Below are positions 27,553-36,545 of a DNA stretch of 64,000 bases, one piece after another (positions within the stretch are counted from its first letter, which is position 1; each line of letters starts with the position of its first letter). Both the position numbers and the translations under genes were made by a program. The stretch spans positions 62,001-126,000 of the forward strand of contig CAZLUP010000003.1 in NCBI GenBank assembly GCA_964562685.1, read 5' to 3'. The DNA is from Stanieria sp964562685. GTDB taxonomy: Bacteria; Cyanobacteriota; Cyanobacteriia; Cyanobacteriales; Xenococcaceae. The notes below the pieces were generated by a model. It made no database searches. It saw only the letters and a list, made by a program, of their open reading frames with translations, and was not told where the DNA came from.

Positions 27553-28968
27553 ATGACTGGTCGACAGTTTTTTCCTCTTTTATCTATATTTGTGTTGATT
27601 GCTATTAATGCTTTTTTTGTTACGGCAGAATTTTCGATTGTCTCTGTTCGGCGTAGTCGCATCAGCCAGTTAGTTAAAGCAGGCGATCTGCAAGCACAAA
27701 CTGTTCAATCTTTGCAAAGAAGTATTGATCGTCTTTTATCTACTACTCAGTTAGGAATTACTCTTTCTAGTCTAGCTTTGGGTTGGATTGGTGAAGAAGT
27801 GATGGCAGGTTTTGTCATTCAAACCATTGCTAAATTACCCTTACCAACAATGGTAACAGACGCGATCGCTCATTCTTTGGCAATTCCCATTTCTTTTTTT
27901 ACTCTAGTTTATTTACAAATAGTTTTGGGAGAACTTTGTCCCAAATCAGTTGCACTAATTTATTCAGAACAATTAGCTAAGTTTTTTGGTCCTCCAAGTC
28001 TGGTAATCGCAAGAATTTTTCGTCCTTTTATTTGGATTTTAAATCAATCAACTCGTTTATTACTAAGGTTAGCAGGAATTGAATATACCGGTCAGGGATG
28101 GTACAACCAAGTAACTTCAGAAGAATTACAACTGATGATTGCCACCGAAAGAGAATCGATTGGTTTAGAAGCAGAGGAACGAGAGTTACTAAATAATGTT
28201 TTTGAATTTGGGGAAGTTACGGCAATAGAAGTGATGATTCCCCGCACTAGAATCGAATTTTTACCTATAAATGCTACTTTTGCCGAATTACTACTCAAAG
28301 TTGCCGATACGGAATTTTCTCGTTATCCGATTATTGGCGAATCTTTAGACGATATTCAAGGTATTATCGATTATAAGGATTTGGCTGCTCCTTTAGCAGA
28401 AGGAAAATTACTCAATGACTCTTCAATTCAACCTTGGGTAAAACCAGTGCGCTTCATTGCTGAATCTACTCCTTTAAATGAATTGTTACCCTTAATGCAG
28501 CGATCGCAACAAAAAATGGTGATTGTGGTTGATGATTTTGGTGGTACGTCAGGATTAGTAACTCTTCAAAACTTAATTGCAGAAATTATTGGTGATAGTA
28601 ATGATTCCACGGAAATCGAAACAGAATCAATGCAAATGCTTGATGAGCAAACTTTTATAGTTCCTGCTCAAATGAATTTAGAAGAAGTTAATGAATTATT
28701 GGGATTAGACTTGCCTTTAGGAGAAGATTATTACACACTAGGAGGATTTTTACTCGATCAATGGCAAAAAATCCCTACCTTAGGAGAAACCTTACAATAT
28801 CAAAATTTAGATTTTACTGTTACCAAAGTAGAAGAAAATCGGCTCTATTTGGTACAAATTTATCGTCATGAATCTTCTAACGAAGTAGACAACTATCACG
28901 AGCATAATGGCAACCAAAGCAACCCCATTGATGAAAATGGTTTATCTTCTAATTTTATTGATGATTAA
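27553..28968 (+). CDS. CorC/HlyC-type transmembrane CBS protein
   Basis: The 471-residue protein has three parts. A CNNM (DUF21) membrane domain spans about 5-190, with FFVTAEFSIVSVRRSR and LGITLSSLALGWIGEE. A CBS pair spans about 210-345, with the hinge VFEFGEVTAIEVMIPRTR and VVDDFGGTSGLVTLQN. A C-terminal CorC/HlyC transporter-associated domain spans about 355-450. The family is linked to magnesium or cobalt transport or resistance; the older label hemolysin is misleading. Length is normal. The last 30 residues are a polar tail. No regulatory motif, such as an M-box, is visible upstream. Confidence 0.9.
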   Translation: MTGRQFFPLLSIFVLIAINAFFVTAEFSIVSVRRSRISQLVKAGDLQAQTVQSLQRSIDRLLSTTQLGITLSSLALGWIGEEVMAGFVIQTIAKLPLPTMVTDAIAHSLAIPISFFTLVYLQIVLGELCPKSVALIYSEQLAKFFGPPSLVIARIFRPFIWILNQSTRLLLRLAGIEYTGQGWYNQVTSEELQLMIATERESIGLEAEERELLNNVFEFGEVTAIEVMIPRTRIEFLPINATFAELLLKVADTEFSRYPIIGESLDDIQGIIDYKDLAAPLAEGKLLNDSSIQPWVKPVRFIAESTPLNELLPLMQRSQQKMVIVVDDFGGTSGLVTLQNLIAEIIGDSNDSTEIETESMQMLDEQTFIVPAQMNLEEVNELLGLDLPLGEDYYTLGGFLLDQWQKIPTLGETLQYQNLDFTVTKVEENRLYLVQIYRHESSNEVDNYHEHNGNQSNPIDENGLSSNFIDD

Positions 28969-29175
28969 AAATAATTAAAATAGAGCTTTTTAAGTTATCT
29001 AGCAAAAACTAAAGAGAAATAGCATCGTCTAATTTAAGCAAGTAATTAACAATAGTTAAAAAAAAATTATCTCGATTACTGTCAAACGAAAAAAGAGAGT
29101 TTATAATTAGATGGAACTATATTGAAAATAAATAAAAGCTAGTAATAATAGTTAAAAACTTGTTTTTAGTTATGT

Positions 29176-29937
29176 ATGCAAAAATCTATTGCTATCTTTA
29201 ATCATCCTCAAGACAAAAAAATTCTGATTGAACAAGTTCTTGATGCACTTAATTATGTTAGTAACTCTACTAAATTGTATGTAGGAGGTATCATAACCGC
29301 CAAATACTGGAATCAAACTCGTCCTGATAGTGATTGGTGTGGATTATTTGCCATTAATAGCTCGGCAGAAATAGCTTTTGCTGGCTCTTCTCAAGAAATT
29401 GTTAACGATTTTAAACTCCAATTAATAAAAGTTTGGATTATTAATTTTATTAAAGCTTGTTCTGTTATTGTTAGTGAATTATCATTGCTACTCGATCTAG
29501 AAAAACTTCTCTTTAATAAGGAAAAAGAAACAAAAAATAATCCCGAAAATCAAAAAAAGTTAGCGGTAGTACCAAGTTTAGAAAAAACAAATCTTTTGCT
29601 CACTGACGAAAAATCTTTGACCGCTACAAAATTAAATCAAGAACCAATTGATCTTGATAGAATTGTCAATCAATTGAAAAATCAATCTCAAAATTCTTAT
29701 GTTAAATATTTTACCAAAGAAGAAATCAAGATTCGAGGTGGAATTAAACTTAATGATTGTCAAATGATTTTTCAAAATAAAACCTTTAGAAGAGGAATGG
29801 ATTTTTCTAAAAATATTATTGAAAAAGTTATTAATTACTGCGAAGATTACAACCAACAAAATACAGAAATATTACTTATAGATCATCATTTTTATTTGAC
29901 TTTTTGGATTGAGATATTACCTAAGAAAAAAGCATGA
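29176..29937 (+). CDS. Hypothetical protein, no family recognised
   Basis: The 253-residue protein has an N-terminal domain (about 1-105) that includes YVGGIITAKYWNQTRP and SDWCGLFAINSSAEIAFAG. A charged, low-complexity linker spans about 115-165. The C-terminal domain (about 170-250) includes YVKYFTKEEIKIRGG and a hydrophobic end FYLTFWIEIL. There is no signal peptide and no recognised catalytic motif. The base composition is very AT-rich like its surroundings. It lies in a region with a decaying kinase gene and may be accessory. Function unknown. Confidence 0.65.
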   Translation: MQKSIAIFNHPQDKKILIEQVLDALNYVSNSTKLYVGGIITAKYWNQTRPDSDWCGLFAINSSAEIAFAGSSQEIVNDFKLQLIKVWIINFIKACSVIVSELSLLLDLEKLLFNKEKETKNNPENQKKLAVVPSLEKTNLLLTDEKSLTATKLNQEPIDLDRIVNQLKNQSQNSYVKYFTKEEIKIRGGIKLNDCQMIFQNKTFRRGMDFSKNIIEKVINYCEDYNQQNTEILLIDHHFYLTFWIEILPKKKA

Positions 29938-30170
29938 AAATTCCAAAAAAAGTTAAATTAGGGAGTCATTTGTTTTAATAATAGTCTAAAAATGTTAGAT
30001 TTTTGGTTTAAGGGGCGTAATTTACTCTTAAGCTAGTTTATAACTTAGCAGTTTATTGAAAATTAATAAAAAAAATCTTTGACCAGGACTTAAATAGTAA
30101 ATAATATAAATACAATTATAACTAAGGTACAAGTTATCGTTTGTATCTTATATTTTATTATTGTCGCTCA

Positions 30171-30794
30171 ATGCCCGCTAAAATTATTTTTAATTTAATC
30201 TCGCACTACTTGTATTATCGGACGTGCTAACAATTGTAATCTTCGACTACCTGATGATGAATATCATGTCAGTATTTCTCGTTATCACTGTTTACTCGAT
30301 ATTAATCCTCATCAATATATGGTGGATTTGTTTCTACATTAGGGGATTATGGTTTAGCTAAAGCTTTTGATTCAGCAGGATTAAGCGGTCAAACTTTAAC
30401 TGGTACTAAAGCTGGTACATCTCTATTTATGCCTAGGTAACAAGTGCTTAATTTTAAATATGTTCAGCCCGATGTAGATGTGTGGGCAACTACTTTTACT
30501 TTGTACTATATGGTTACAGGTAATTATACCAGAGATTTTGCTCATCAAGACCCTTTTTTATCTATTCTTCAGTCGCAACCTGTTCCCATTCGTCAGAGAA
30601 ATGCTTTGATACCTCAACCTCTAGCAAATTTAATCGATTTAGCGTTGCAGGATTATCCTCAGCTTTATTTTAAAAATGCGTTAGCGTTTAAAAATGCCTT
30701 GTTAAGCGTTGTGCTAAAGTTAGAACAAAATGTTTCAGATGCGTTAATCAATGCCACATCAAACTCTTCAGCCTACATCCACCATCAGAGCTAA
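30171..30794 (+). pseudogene. Remnant of an FHA-domain Ser/Thr protein kinase
   Basis: ATG 30171 begins MPAKIIFNLI, the normal start of cyanobacterial FHA-kinase proteins. After a frameshift/deletion the FHA core continues as TTCIIGRANNCNLRLPDDE and SISRYHCLLDINPH, then stops. After a large deletion the kinase activation segment reappears at about 30345: GDYGLAKAFDS (a DFG-like motif), then GTKAGTSLFMPR and an in-frame TAG/TAA-type break. From about 30444 the C-lobe is open: VQPDVDVWATTFTLYYMVTG to the end at 30794. The ATP-binding loop and catalytic HRD are absent. The open frame 30444-30794 is therefore a fragment, not a functional kinase. Confidence 0.85.
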
Positions 30795-30861
30795 AATTAT
30801 TTTGATAAATACTTGACAAATTTAGGGAATGAACTGCTAATATATTTAAGGCATTCTGAAT

Positions 30862-30933
30862 TGGGGTGTAGCCAAGCGGTAAGGCAGCGGGTTTTGGTCC
30901 CGCCATTCCTAGGTTCGAATCCTAGCACCCCAG
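30862..30933 (+). tRNA. tRNA-Gln (UUG)
   Basis: The 72-nt cloverleaf has acceptor stem TGGGGTG/CACCCCA with G discriminator, anticodon stem GCGGG/CCCGC with loop TTTTGGT (anticodon TTG), and T-arm CTAGG/CCTAG with TTCGAAT. The CCA end is not encoded. Confidence 0.97.
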
Positions 30934-31174
30934 TAAAACCGCAAAAATTTAACTCACTTTAAGGGTTGGAGCTGCTCGGGAAATAGGTAAAAAAGAGAAA
31001 AATTTATTCAATTTTCCAACTCGATACTTATGGCAAGGTTTTAGGCACGATTGCTTATATGAGATATTTAAATGTTTGCCACAGTTTGGATCGTTTTTTA
31101 GCTTTTAGTTCTTAGCTTTTAGCTGAACTTTATTTAAAATCAAACTATTGGTAACATTCTTTTTTTATTTCATA

Positions 31175-32137
31175 TTAAAAAACAGATTGGTTAATTAACT
31201 CTTGCCATTCTTTAGTATTAGTTAGTTGATAGACATCGATTGGATTGCCGTATTCTGAAGCATAGTTTTTAAAGGCTTTAATCCATTCAAATACGGTTTC
31301 GGTGTAATGTTTATTCGTATAAGACAAGGATTTAAGCAAGTATTTAGCCATTTCTACTAAATATCCTGTTTCATAAAGTCGCCAAGCACTCCAAACTAAG
31401 CTTTGATAACGAGATTGATTTTCTAAATCTTTAATGTCTGCCGATAAATTAGCTTGATGGAAAAATCGTTCGAGAATAAAATCTAATTCTTGTGCTTGTA
31501 AAAGAGTGTTTTTAGAGACGTTAAGTTCGTGTTGACGATAGCAAACCGTTTCGCCTTTGATCCAATCTGCTTGACAACCCATTTGAGCTAGACGTAAGAC
31601 TAAATCTACATCAGGAGTTTGTTCTAGTTGAACATCAAAACCACCAGAATTTTTTAACCAAGAATCTCGAAACAGCATTGCACCAAGGAACACAGGTTTC
31701 CAGACAATTAAACCAACCAAATCTAGTTGAGGTAAGGTTTGCCAAGGTTGTACTGCTGCTAAAAACGCATCATCTTCATTAACAATTTGCCAACCGCTGT
31801 TAACTATACCAAGAGAAGGTTGTTGTTCTAATAAAGCTACTTGTAAAGCGAGTTTATTTGGTAAAAAAAAATCATCTTGGTCTAAAAAAGCAATATATTC
31901 TCCTTGAGCTACTTCTAACCCTCGATTACGGGCTGCTGCTACTCCTTGATTCTGCTGAGATCTATATTGAACTTTTGAGCCATAGCTTTGGACAATTTGA
32001 CTCGTGCGATCGCTTGAACCATCATCAACCACGATGATTTCATAATCATGATAGCTTTGCTGCAAAACACTATCAATCGCTTTACCAATATAGCGATCGC
32101 CATTATAGGCAGGAATAATTACACTTACTTTCGTCAT
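31175..32137 (-). CDS. GT2 family glycosyltransferase
   Basis: The 320-residue protein opens MTKVSVIIPAYNGDRYIGKA and has EIIVVDDGSSD, AAARNRGLEVAQGEYIAFLDQDD (DxD-type site near residue 90) and QLEQTPDVDLVLRLAQMG. These are all standard for GT-A fold family 2. It has no membrane segment, so it should be cytoplasmic or peripheral. Donor sugar and product are unknown. It stands alone downstream of tRNA-Gln, separate from the main glycan locus. Confidence 0.9.
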   Translation of the reverse strand: MTKVSVIIPAYNGDRYIGKAIDSVLQQSYHDYEIIVVDDGSSDRTSQIVQSYGSKVQYRSQQNQGVAAARNRGLEVAQGEYIAFLDQDDFFLPNKLALQVALLEQQPSLGIVNSGWQIVNEDDAFLAAVQPWQTLPQLDLVGLIVWKPVFLGAMLFRDSWLKNSGGFDVQLEQTPDVDLVLRLAQMGCQADWIKGETVCYRQHELNVSKNTLLQAQELDFILERFFHQANLSADIKDLENQSRYQSLVWSAWRLYETGYLVEMAKYLLKSLSYTNKHYTETVFEWIKAFKNYASEYGNPIDVYQLTNTKEWQELINQSVF

Positions 32138-32368
32138 GGCTCGATCTTGCGAGTCGAAAAATAATTACCACTCTAACTCAAACGTGATCGAGATGAAGTG
32201 TTAAGTAACTGGGCAAAATTAAGCAATTGCTTATTCTAAACTTGCAAAGGAAGGTTGAAATGTTGAAGAGGCTTCAATCAAAAATAAATTCTGATGTTTA
32301 AAAGCCCCTTCTCATCGATAGATTGAATTTTCTCACTCGGTTCTATAATCAATCAAACTAATCTTAAA

Positions 32369-32824
32369 TTAAACACTCATTTCCAACTGCTGAGATTCTA
32401 ATTTAAGTAAATTAACTAAATAATGATCTTGATTAGCTTGAGCAGCTTGTAAACGACGTTCAAGATTTTGGCGAAGATTCTCTAAATGAAGTTGTCTGAT
32501 TTCATCATGATCGGATCGAGCTTGCCAAAGACTAAAATCAGAATTCAATTCTTCACTTACTTTAAAAGAAGAAATTGCTAATTTACAGGTAGTTGGTAAA
32601 GAATGACGTTGATAAGCGATCGCTTCGCGCCTCGGCTGTGCCGAGATCGCACTTTGATGAGAACGAGTTGGAAACTGAGGAATATGTCTAGGGTAACGAT
32701 ATTTCCAAGCTTTTCCTTGAAGTTGATTATTAATCTCACCTTCAGTGATTTCTAGAGATAAAGGGCGATCGCTCTGTGTCTTGTCAAAATTTAAATCGCG
32801 ACGAATAGAAGAATGATGTAACAT
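32369..32824 (-). CDS. DUF4278-like hypothetical protein with repeat insertion
   Basis: Residues 10-55 of this 151-residue protein (LSLEITEGEINNQLQGKAWKYRYPRH) resemble the DUF4278 pattern, also seen in the 63-residue neighbour at 32971-33162. Residues about 59-70 (SAISAQPRREAIAYQ) are encoded by the GC-rich hairpin repeat at 32616-32650. The C-terminal 60 residues form a charged helix (LENLRQNLERRLQAAQANQD). There is no signal peptide. Function unknown. Confidence 0.65.
   Translation of the reverse strand: MLHHSSIRRDLNFDKTQSDRPLSLEITEGEINNQLQGKAWKYRYPRHIPQFPTRSHQSAISAQPRREAIAYQRHSLPTTCKLAISSFKVSEELNSDFSLWQARSDHDEIRQLHLENLRQNLERRLQAAQANQDHYLVNLLKLESQQLEMSV
32616..32650. repeat. GCGATC-bounded hairpin repeat inside a coding sequence
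   Basis: This 35-bp element has GCGATC at one end and GATCGC at the other, with an internal 6-bp hairpin CTCGGC/GCCGAG (3-base loop, 32631-32645). Read on the minus strand it starts GCGATCTC, as does the element at 39186-39220, and is translated in the same frame (Ala-Ile-Ser). Confidence 0.75.
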
Positions 32825-32970
32825 TTGCCTAAGTGTGATTATTAAAATTGTTTTTATTGGAGATGGTCATTAATTACAGTTGTCAAGAATGAACTGAAGC
32901 TAATCAAAGCGCGGTATCGCTGACAACTGTAGGGAGAGTTATTAATTTGTTAGAAATAAGCAAAATTAAA

Positions 32971-33162
32971 TTAATCGTGGTTTTTAGTATAATGAACACC
33001 CCGATAAACCATCTCGTTGATCTGACGACGGCAACGATGTTTTTCAAGTAAGCGATGAATTCGCCAGGGTGATCCACGATACGAACCGCCAACTTGGCCT
33101 TCTTTTATTTCCCATTCAGTATGGGGACTATCGTATGTTAAGCCACGAAAATGTAGTTTCAT
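32971..33162 (-). CDS. Small DUF4278 protein
   Basis: The 63-residue protein MKLHFRGLTYDS... has the DUF4278 pattern: a start like MKLxYRGxxY, then KEGQVGGSYRGSPWRIHR. The family is small, cyanobacterial and of unknown function. The larger DUF4278-like gene lies 146 bp downstream on the same strand, suggesting an old tandem duplication. An overlapping frame at 32904-33092 is a shadow. Confidence 0.75.
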   Translation of the reverse strand: MKLHFRGLTYDSPHTEWEIKEGQVGGSYRGSPWRIHRLLEKHRCRRQINEMVYRGVHYTKNHD

Positions 33163-33501
33163 AATTATTACCTTCGATTGACTAAGTTTAGGAGAGAAAC
33201 CTTCTTGTTACAGCGGAATATCCCTAACTGTCAGTTAAATACCCTAAATTCTTATCCGTTCGGATAATTGATTGCTTAATTTGATTGTGACCCCAGCAAA
33301 AAGCATTCACTAAATCTGGAGCCTACTTACAAATAATATCAAATTTATTCTGTATATTATTTTACCATTCCTTAGTTCAGCCCGAAATTTTTATAAAAGT
33401 TAATAGTTCTCCAGAGCGACATTGACTGACTTGCGCTCAAATCTTCTCAGAAACAATCGCTAAAATTAAAAGTATATTTAGAGACAGAGGCAAAAAATCT
33501 T
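33163..33501. other. Intergenic region
   Basis: A 339-bp AT-rich spacer upstream of the DUF4278 gene. It contains a 16-bp palindrome TTATCCG-TT-CGGATAA at 33252-33267, which could be an operator-like site. Nothing else is recognised. Confidence 0.45.
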
Positions 33502-33963
33502 TTATTCAACTACAATATCGCCTGTCATCCCTGCTTCGGCGTGTCCAGGAATAGAACAATGAAATTCATATTTTCCTGGTTTCATTGGAGTTAAAAACCA
33601 TTCTGCTTCAGCTTCTGGTTTTAATTCAAGTTCGTGAATTGCTCCTTTGACTTCTACTTTGCCTGCCTGAACTTTTTTTGTCCAACTAGCATCAGCAAAG
33701 TCTTTACCCGTAAAGTAATGTTTTTCAGGGCTAGGATTATCAAAAACTAATTTGTAAGGTGTTCCTGCTTTAAATTGAAGATGATTAGGAAAAAATTTCA
33801 ATTCTCCCGCGCTATTGCCTAAACTAATCTTAATTTCTGTTGGAGTTTGATTAGCTAGTGCAACTGGAGTCAAAATTAAACAAGAACCACAAAAAATTCC
33901 TACCAGTATTAATAACCTTTTCACAAAGACTTTTTGCTGTAACCAATTTAGAATTGAATACAT
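33502..33963 (-). CDS. Plastocyanin-like cupredoxin, exported
   Basis: The 153-residue protein has a signal peptide (hydrophobic core about 17-33, cleavage after VALA near residue 38). The mature part is a cupredoxin fold with type-1 copper ligands: His in EKHYF and the cluster HCSIPGHAEAGM (Cys, His, Met). It is probably an electron carrier or copper protein of the lumen or periplasm. The sequence differs from standard PetE (spacing and the long FTGKDFADASWTKK loop), so I do not call it petE. Confidence 0.85.
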   Translation of the reverse strand: MYSILNWLQQKVFVKRLLILVGIFCGSCLILTPVALANQTPTEIKISLGNSAGELKFFPNHLQFKAGTPYKLVFDNPSPEKHYFTGKDFADASWTKKVQAGKVEVKGAIHELELKPEAEAEWFLTPMKPGKYEFHCSIPGHAEAGMTGDIVVE

Positions 33964-34216
33964 GATTTTTTCTCTGAAATTATTTTTTTAAATTAATTTT
34001 AGTTGCCTTGGACTGTGGCGAAATTAGTTGTGATATTAATCTTAAAAAGTTTCAGCAGAAGTATTTAATATTTAATGCCCAAAGAAACCACCTAAATTAA
34101 TTAAGTTCGGCAAACCTCCCAATTCTGGTAGTAAACTTTACTCTGCAAAATTTAAGGTAGACGCTAAGATTAAACTGTATTGACAGTTCACCCAAATAAG
34201 TGCCTCAGGAGGGCAG

Positions 34217-34570
34217 ATGCAAACAGACTCTAATTTAGACAAACAAAAATTACTCTCTGCAATTTCTCATGCTTCGATTTTCATTAGTGCTTTATTTGTG
34301 TCGATTGGAATTCCCATCGGTATACTGTTAGTTTCCGAAGATGCAATTGTCAAAGAAAATGCTAAAGAAGCGATTAATTTTCACCTCAATGTTTGGCTAT
34401 ATGGTAGCATCATTGCCTTTTTATCTTTTATTACCTTCGGTTTGCTAGGTTTTATCTTAGGTCCAATTTGGTTTGTCTATCACTGGGGTTTCTCGATTTG
34501 GGCAATTCTTCACTGTATTAATAATTCAAATCAAGCTTTTCGTTATCCCTTTATCTTTCGGGTGATCTAA
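34217..34570 (+). CDS. DUF4870 membrane protein
   Basis: The 117-residue protein has three hydrophobic segments (about 18-40, 55-75, 78-105) and the family pattern KENAKEAINFHLNVWLYG, which matches DUF4870. A strong ribosome-binding site AGGAGG lies just before the ATG. The function of the family is unknown. It stands alone between the cupredoxin gene and pepP. Confidence 0.8.
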   Translation: MQTDSNLDKQKLLSAISHASIFISALFVSIGIPIGILLVSEDAIVKENAKEAINFHLNVWLYGSIIAFLSFITFGLLGFILGPIWFVYHWGFSIWAILHCINNSNQAFRYPFIFRVI

Positions 34571-34765
34571 AGGTTAAATTAACTGAGTAAATTTAATTTA
34601 ATCAAATATATTCTATAACAAAAATATCCGAGGTGGATGTAGATTAAGTTATACCGAACCAATCACACTAAATCATACTAAATCATCCTTGAGAAACAAA
34701 ACAAACAAAAGAAAACTTGCATAATAAATAAATAGCAGTTTGTAAAATAAGCAAATTAAGAACTA

Positions 34766-36088
34766 ATGGGGATTGAACTAAACGAATATTGTTTACGCAG
34801 AGAACAGTTGATGACAAAAATTGGTAATGGGACGGCTATTTTTCGCTCTGCACCAATGGCAACCATGCACAATGACGTTGAATATGTGTTTCGTCAAGAT
34901 AGTGATTTTTATTATTTAACAGGATTTAATGAACCTGAAGCAGTAGCGGTATTAGCACCCCATCACGAAGAACATCGCTTTATTTTATTTGTTCAACCAA
35001 AAGACCCAGAAAAAGAGACTTGGACTGGTTATCGTTGCGGTGTGGAAGAAGCAAAAGAAATTTATGGTGCAGATGAAGCCTATTCAATTGCTGAATTAGA
35101 TGAGAAATTACCTCAGTATCTGATTAATGCCGATCGCATTTACTATCATTTGGGAAGAGATCAGCACTTTAATAATGTCATACTTTCCCATTGGCAAAGA
35201 TTAATGAGTCAATACCAAAGAAGGGGAAAAGTTCCGCTCGCGATCGAAGACACGCGCCCAATTACCTATCCCATGCGGTTAGTTAAAAGTCCTGCCGAAA
35301 TTGTCCTGATGCGTAAAGCAGCCGAAATTTCTGCCAAGGCACACAACCGCGCTAGGGAATTTACTCAACCAGGGATTTATGAATATCAAGTTCAAGCAGA
35401 AATAGAACACACTTTTCGTTTAGAAGGTGCGATGGGAATTGCTTATCCTTCCATTGTGGCTTCTGGTGCTAATGCTTGCATTCTTCATTATATCGAAAAT
35501 AACAGGCAGATGCAGGATAACGAATTGTTGTTAATTGATGCTGGTTGTGCTTATGGTTATTACAACGGCGATATTACCCGAACTTTTCCTGTAGGTGGCA
35601 AATTTACTCCAGAACAAAAAGCTCTTTACGAACTTGTTTTAGAAGCACAATTAAAAGCAATCGAAGAAGTTCAGCCAGGAAATCCTTACAACGAGTTTCA
35701 TGATATCGCTGTTTGTGTTTTAGTTCAAGGATTAATTGATTTAGGATTACTGAAAGGAGACTTGGAAGAAATTATTCAAGAAGAAAAATATAAACCTTTT
35801 TATATGCATCGTACTGGACATTGGTTGGGTTTAGATGTGCATGATGTCGGTGTGTATAAACATAATGAAGAAACTTGGCAAATTTTACAACCAGGACATA
35901 TTTTAACTGTTGAACCAGGAATCTATATTTCTCCAAATATTCAACCTGCTGAAGGACAACCAGAAGTACCAGAAAATTGGCGCGGTATCGGTATTCGCAT
36001 TGAAGACGATCTTTTAGTTACCGAAACTGGACATGAAATTTTAACTGCTGCTGTACCAAAATCAGTAGCAGCAATGGAAGCTAAATAA
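34766..36088 (+). CDS. pepP: Xaa-Pro aminopeptidase (aminopeptidase P)
   Basis: The 440-residue metallopeptidase of family M24B has an N-terminal creatinase-like domain (about 1-170). The pita-bread catalytic domain follows. Its metal ligands are in LIDAGCAYGYYNGDITRTF (two Asp), HRTGHWLGLDVHDVG (His), LTVEPGIYI (Glu) and GIGIRIEDDLLV (Glu). It removes N-terminal residues next to proline and normally binds two Mn ions. Length is typical, no signal peptide is present, and it acts in the cytoplasm. Confidence 0.95.
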   Translation: MGIELNEYCLRREQLMTKIGNGTAIFRSAPMATMHNDVEYVFRQDSDFYYLTGFNEPEAVAVLAPHHEEHRFILFVQPKDPEKETWTGYRCGVEEAKEIYGADEAYSIAELDEKLPQYLINADRIYYHLGRDQHFNNVILSHWQRLMSQYQRRGKVPLAIEDTRPITYPMRLVKSPAEIVLMRKAAEISAKAHNRAREFTQPGIYEYQVQAEIEHTFRLEGAMGIAYPSIVASGANACILHYIENNRQMQDNELLLIDAGCAYGYYNGDITRTFPVGGKFTPEQKALYELVLEAQLKAIEEVQPGNPYNEFHDIAVCVLVQGLIDLGLLKGDLEEIIQEEKYKPFYMHRTGHWLGLDVHDVGVYKHNEETWQILQPGHILTVEPGIYISPNIQPAEGQPEVPENWRGIGIRIEDDLLVTETGHEILTAAVPKSVAAMEAK

Positions 36089-36171
36089 TTAATTTACTTG
36101 TGCTTCATTCTTCCTTGGTTATTTGGTATAAGTAATTACCAAGGATAATCAATCTTAGAGTTAAAAATATT

Positions 36172-36381
36172 ATGACTATTTGGGTAAACGAACAACTCGA
36201 TCCTGGTGGCATTGTCTACTCTTGTATTGCTTGTTGTGACGAAGCAGCAGCTAAAGACTGTCACGAAACTTGGCAAAAAAATTTAACCGAACAACAGAAA
36301 CAACAAGGTTGGATTGCTCGTCTTAGAACAGTGAAATCCTGGGATGAAGTACCTGTAAATGCCTTGAAATTAAATTATTAA
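36172..36381 (+). CDS. Small conserved cyanobacterial protein
   Basis: The 69-residue protein begins MTIWVNEQLDPGGIVYSC and contains IACCDEAAAKDC (three Cys) and a hydrophilic tail GWIARLRTVKSWDEVP. The pattern is of a short, conserved cyanobacterial protein; no domain or function can be assigned. It lies 83 bp after pepP on the same strand. Confidence 0.75.
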   Translation: MTIWVNEQLDPGGIVYSCIACCDEAAAKDCHETWQKNLTEQQKQQGWIARLRTVKSWDEVPVNALKLNY

Positions 36382-36545
36382 CTAAATTGATGTTATTGAT
36401 TTTAGGGAGATCGCTTTAAAAGCGTGACTAATAAAAATATTGGCTTATTATTGATTATTTCTGAAGCTTAATCAATTGACAATTAACAAAAATCAAGGTA
36501 TTTACTGTATTTCATCCTACTTTGGTTTTTAACAAATAATCGATA

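Noticed and set aside
30444..30794. 116-codon frame as an independent gene
   Set aside because: It is the C-lobe of a degraded kinase with upstream parts still visible, so it is treated as part of the pseudogene.
32904..33092. 62-codon frame overlapping the small DUF4278 gene
   Set aside because: The DUF4278 frame has the family motif; the overlapping frame has none.
33502..33963. Calling the cupredoxin petE
   Set aside because: The copper ligands fit, but loop lengths and surrounding sequence differ from photosynthetic plastocyanin.
34072..34137. Minus-strand frame reading LLPELGGLPNLINLGGFFGH before a stop
   Set aside because: Only about 22 codons without a start; an upstream in-frame stop is close. 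It may be a remnant but cannot be supported.
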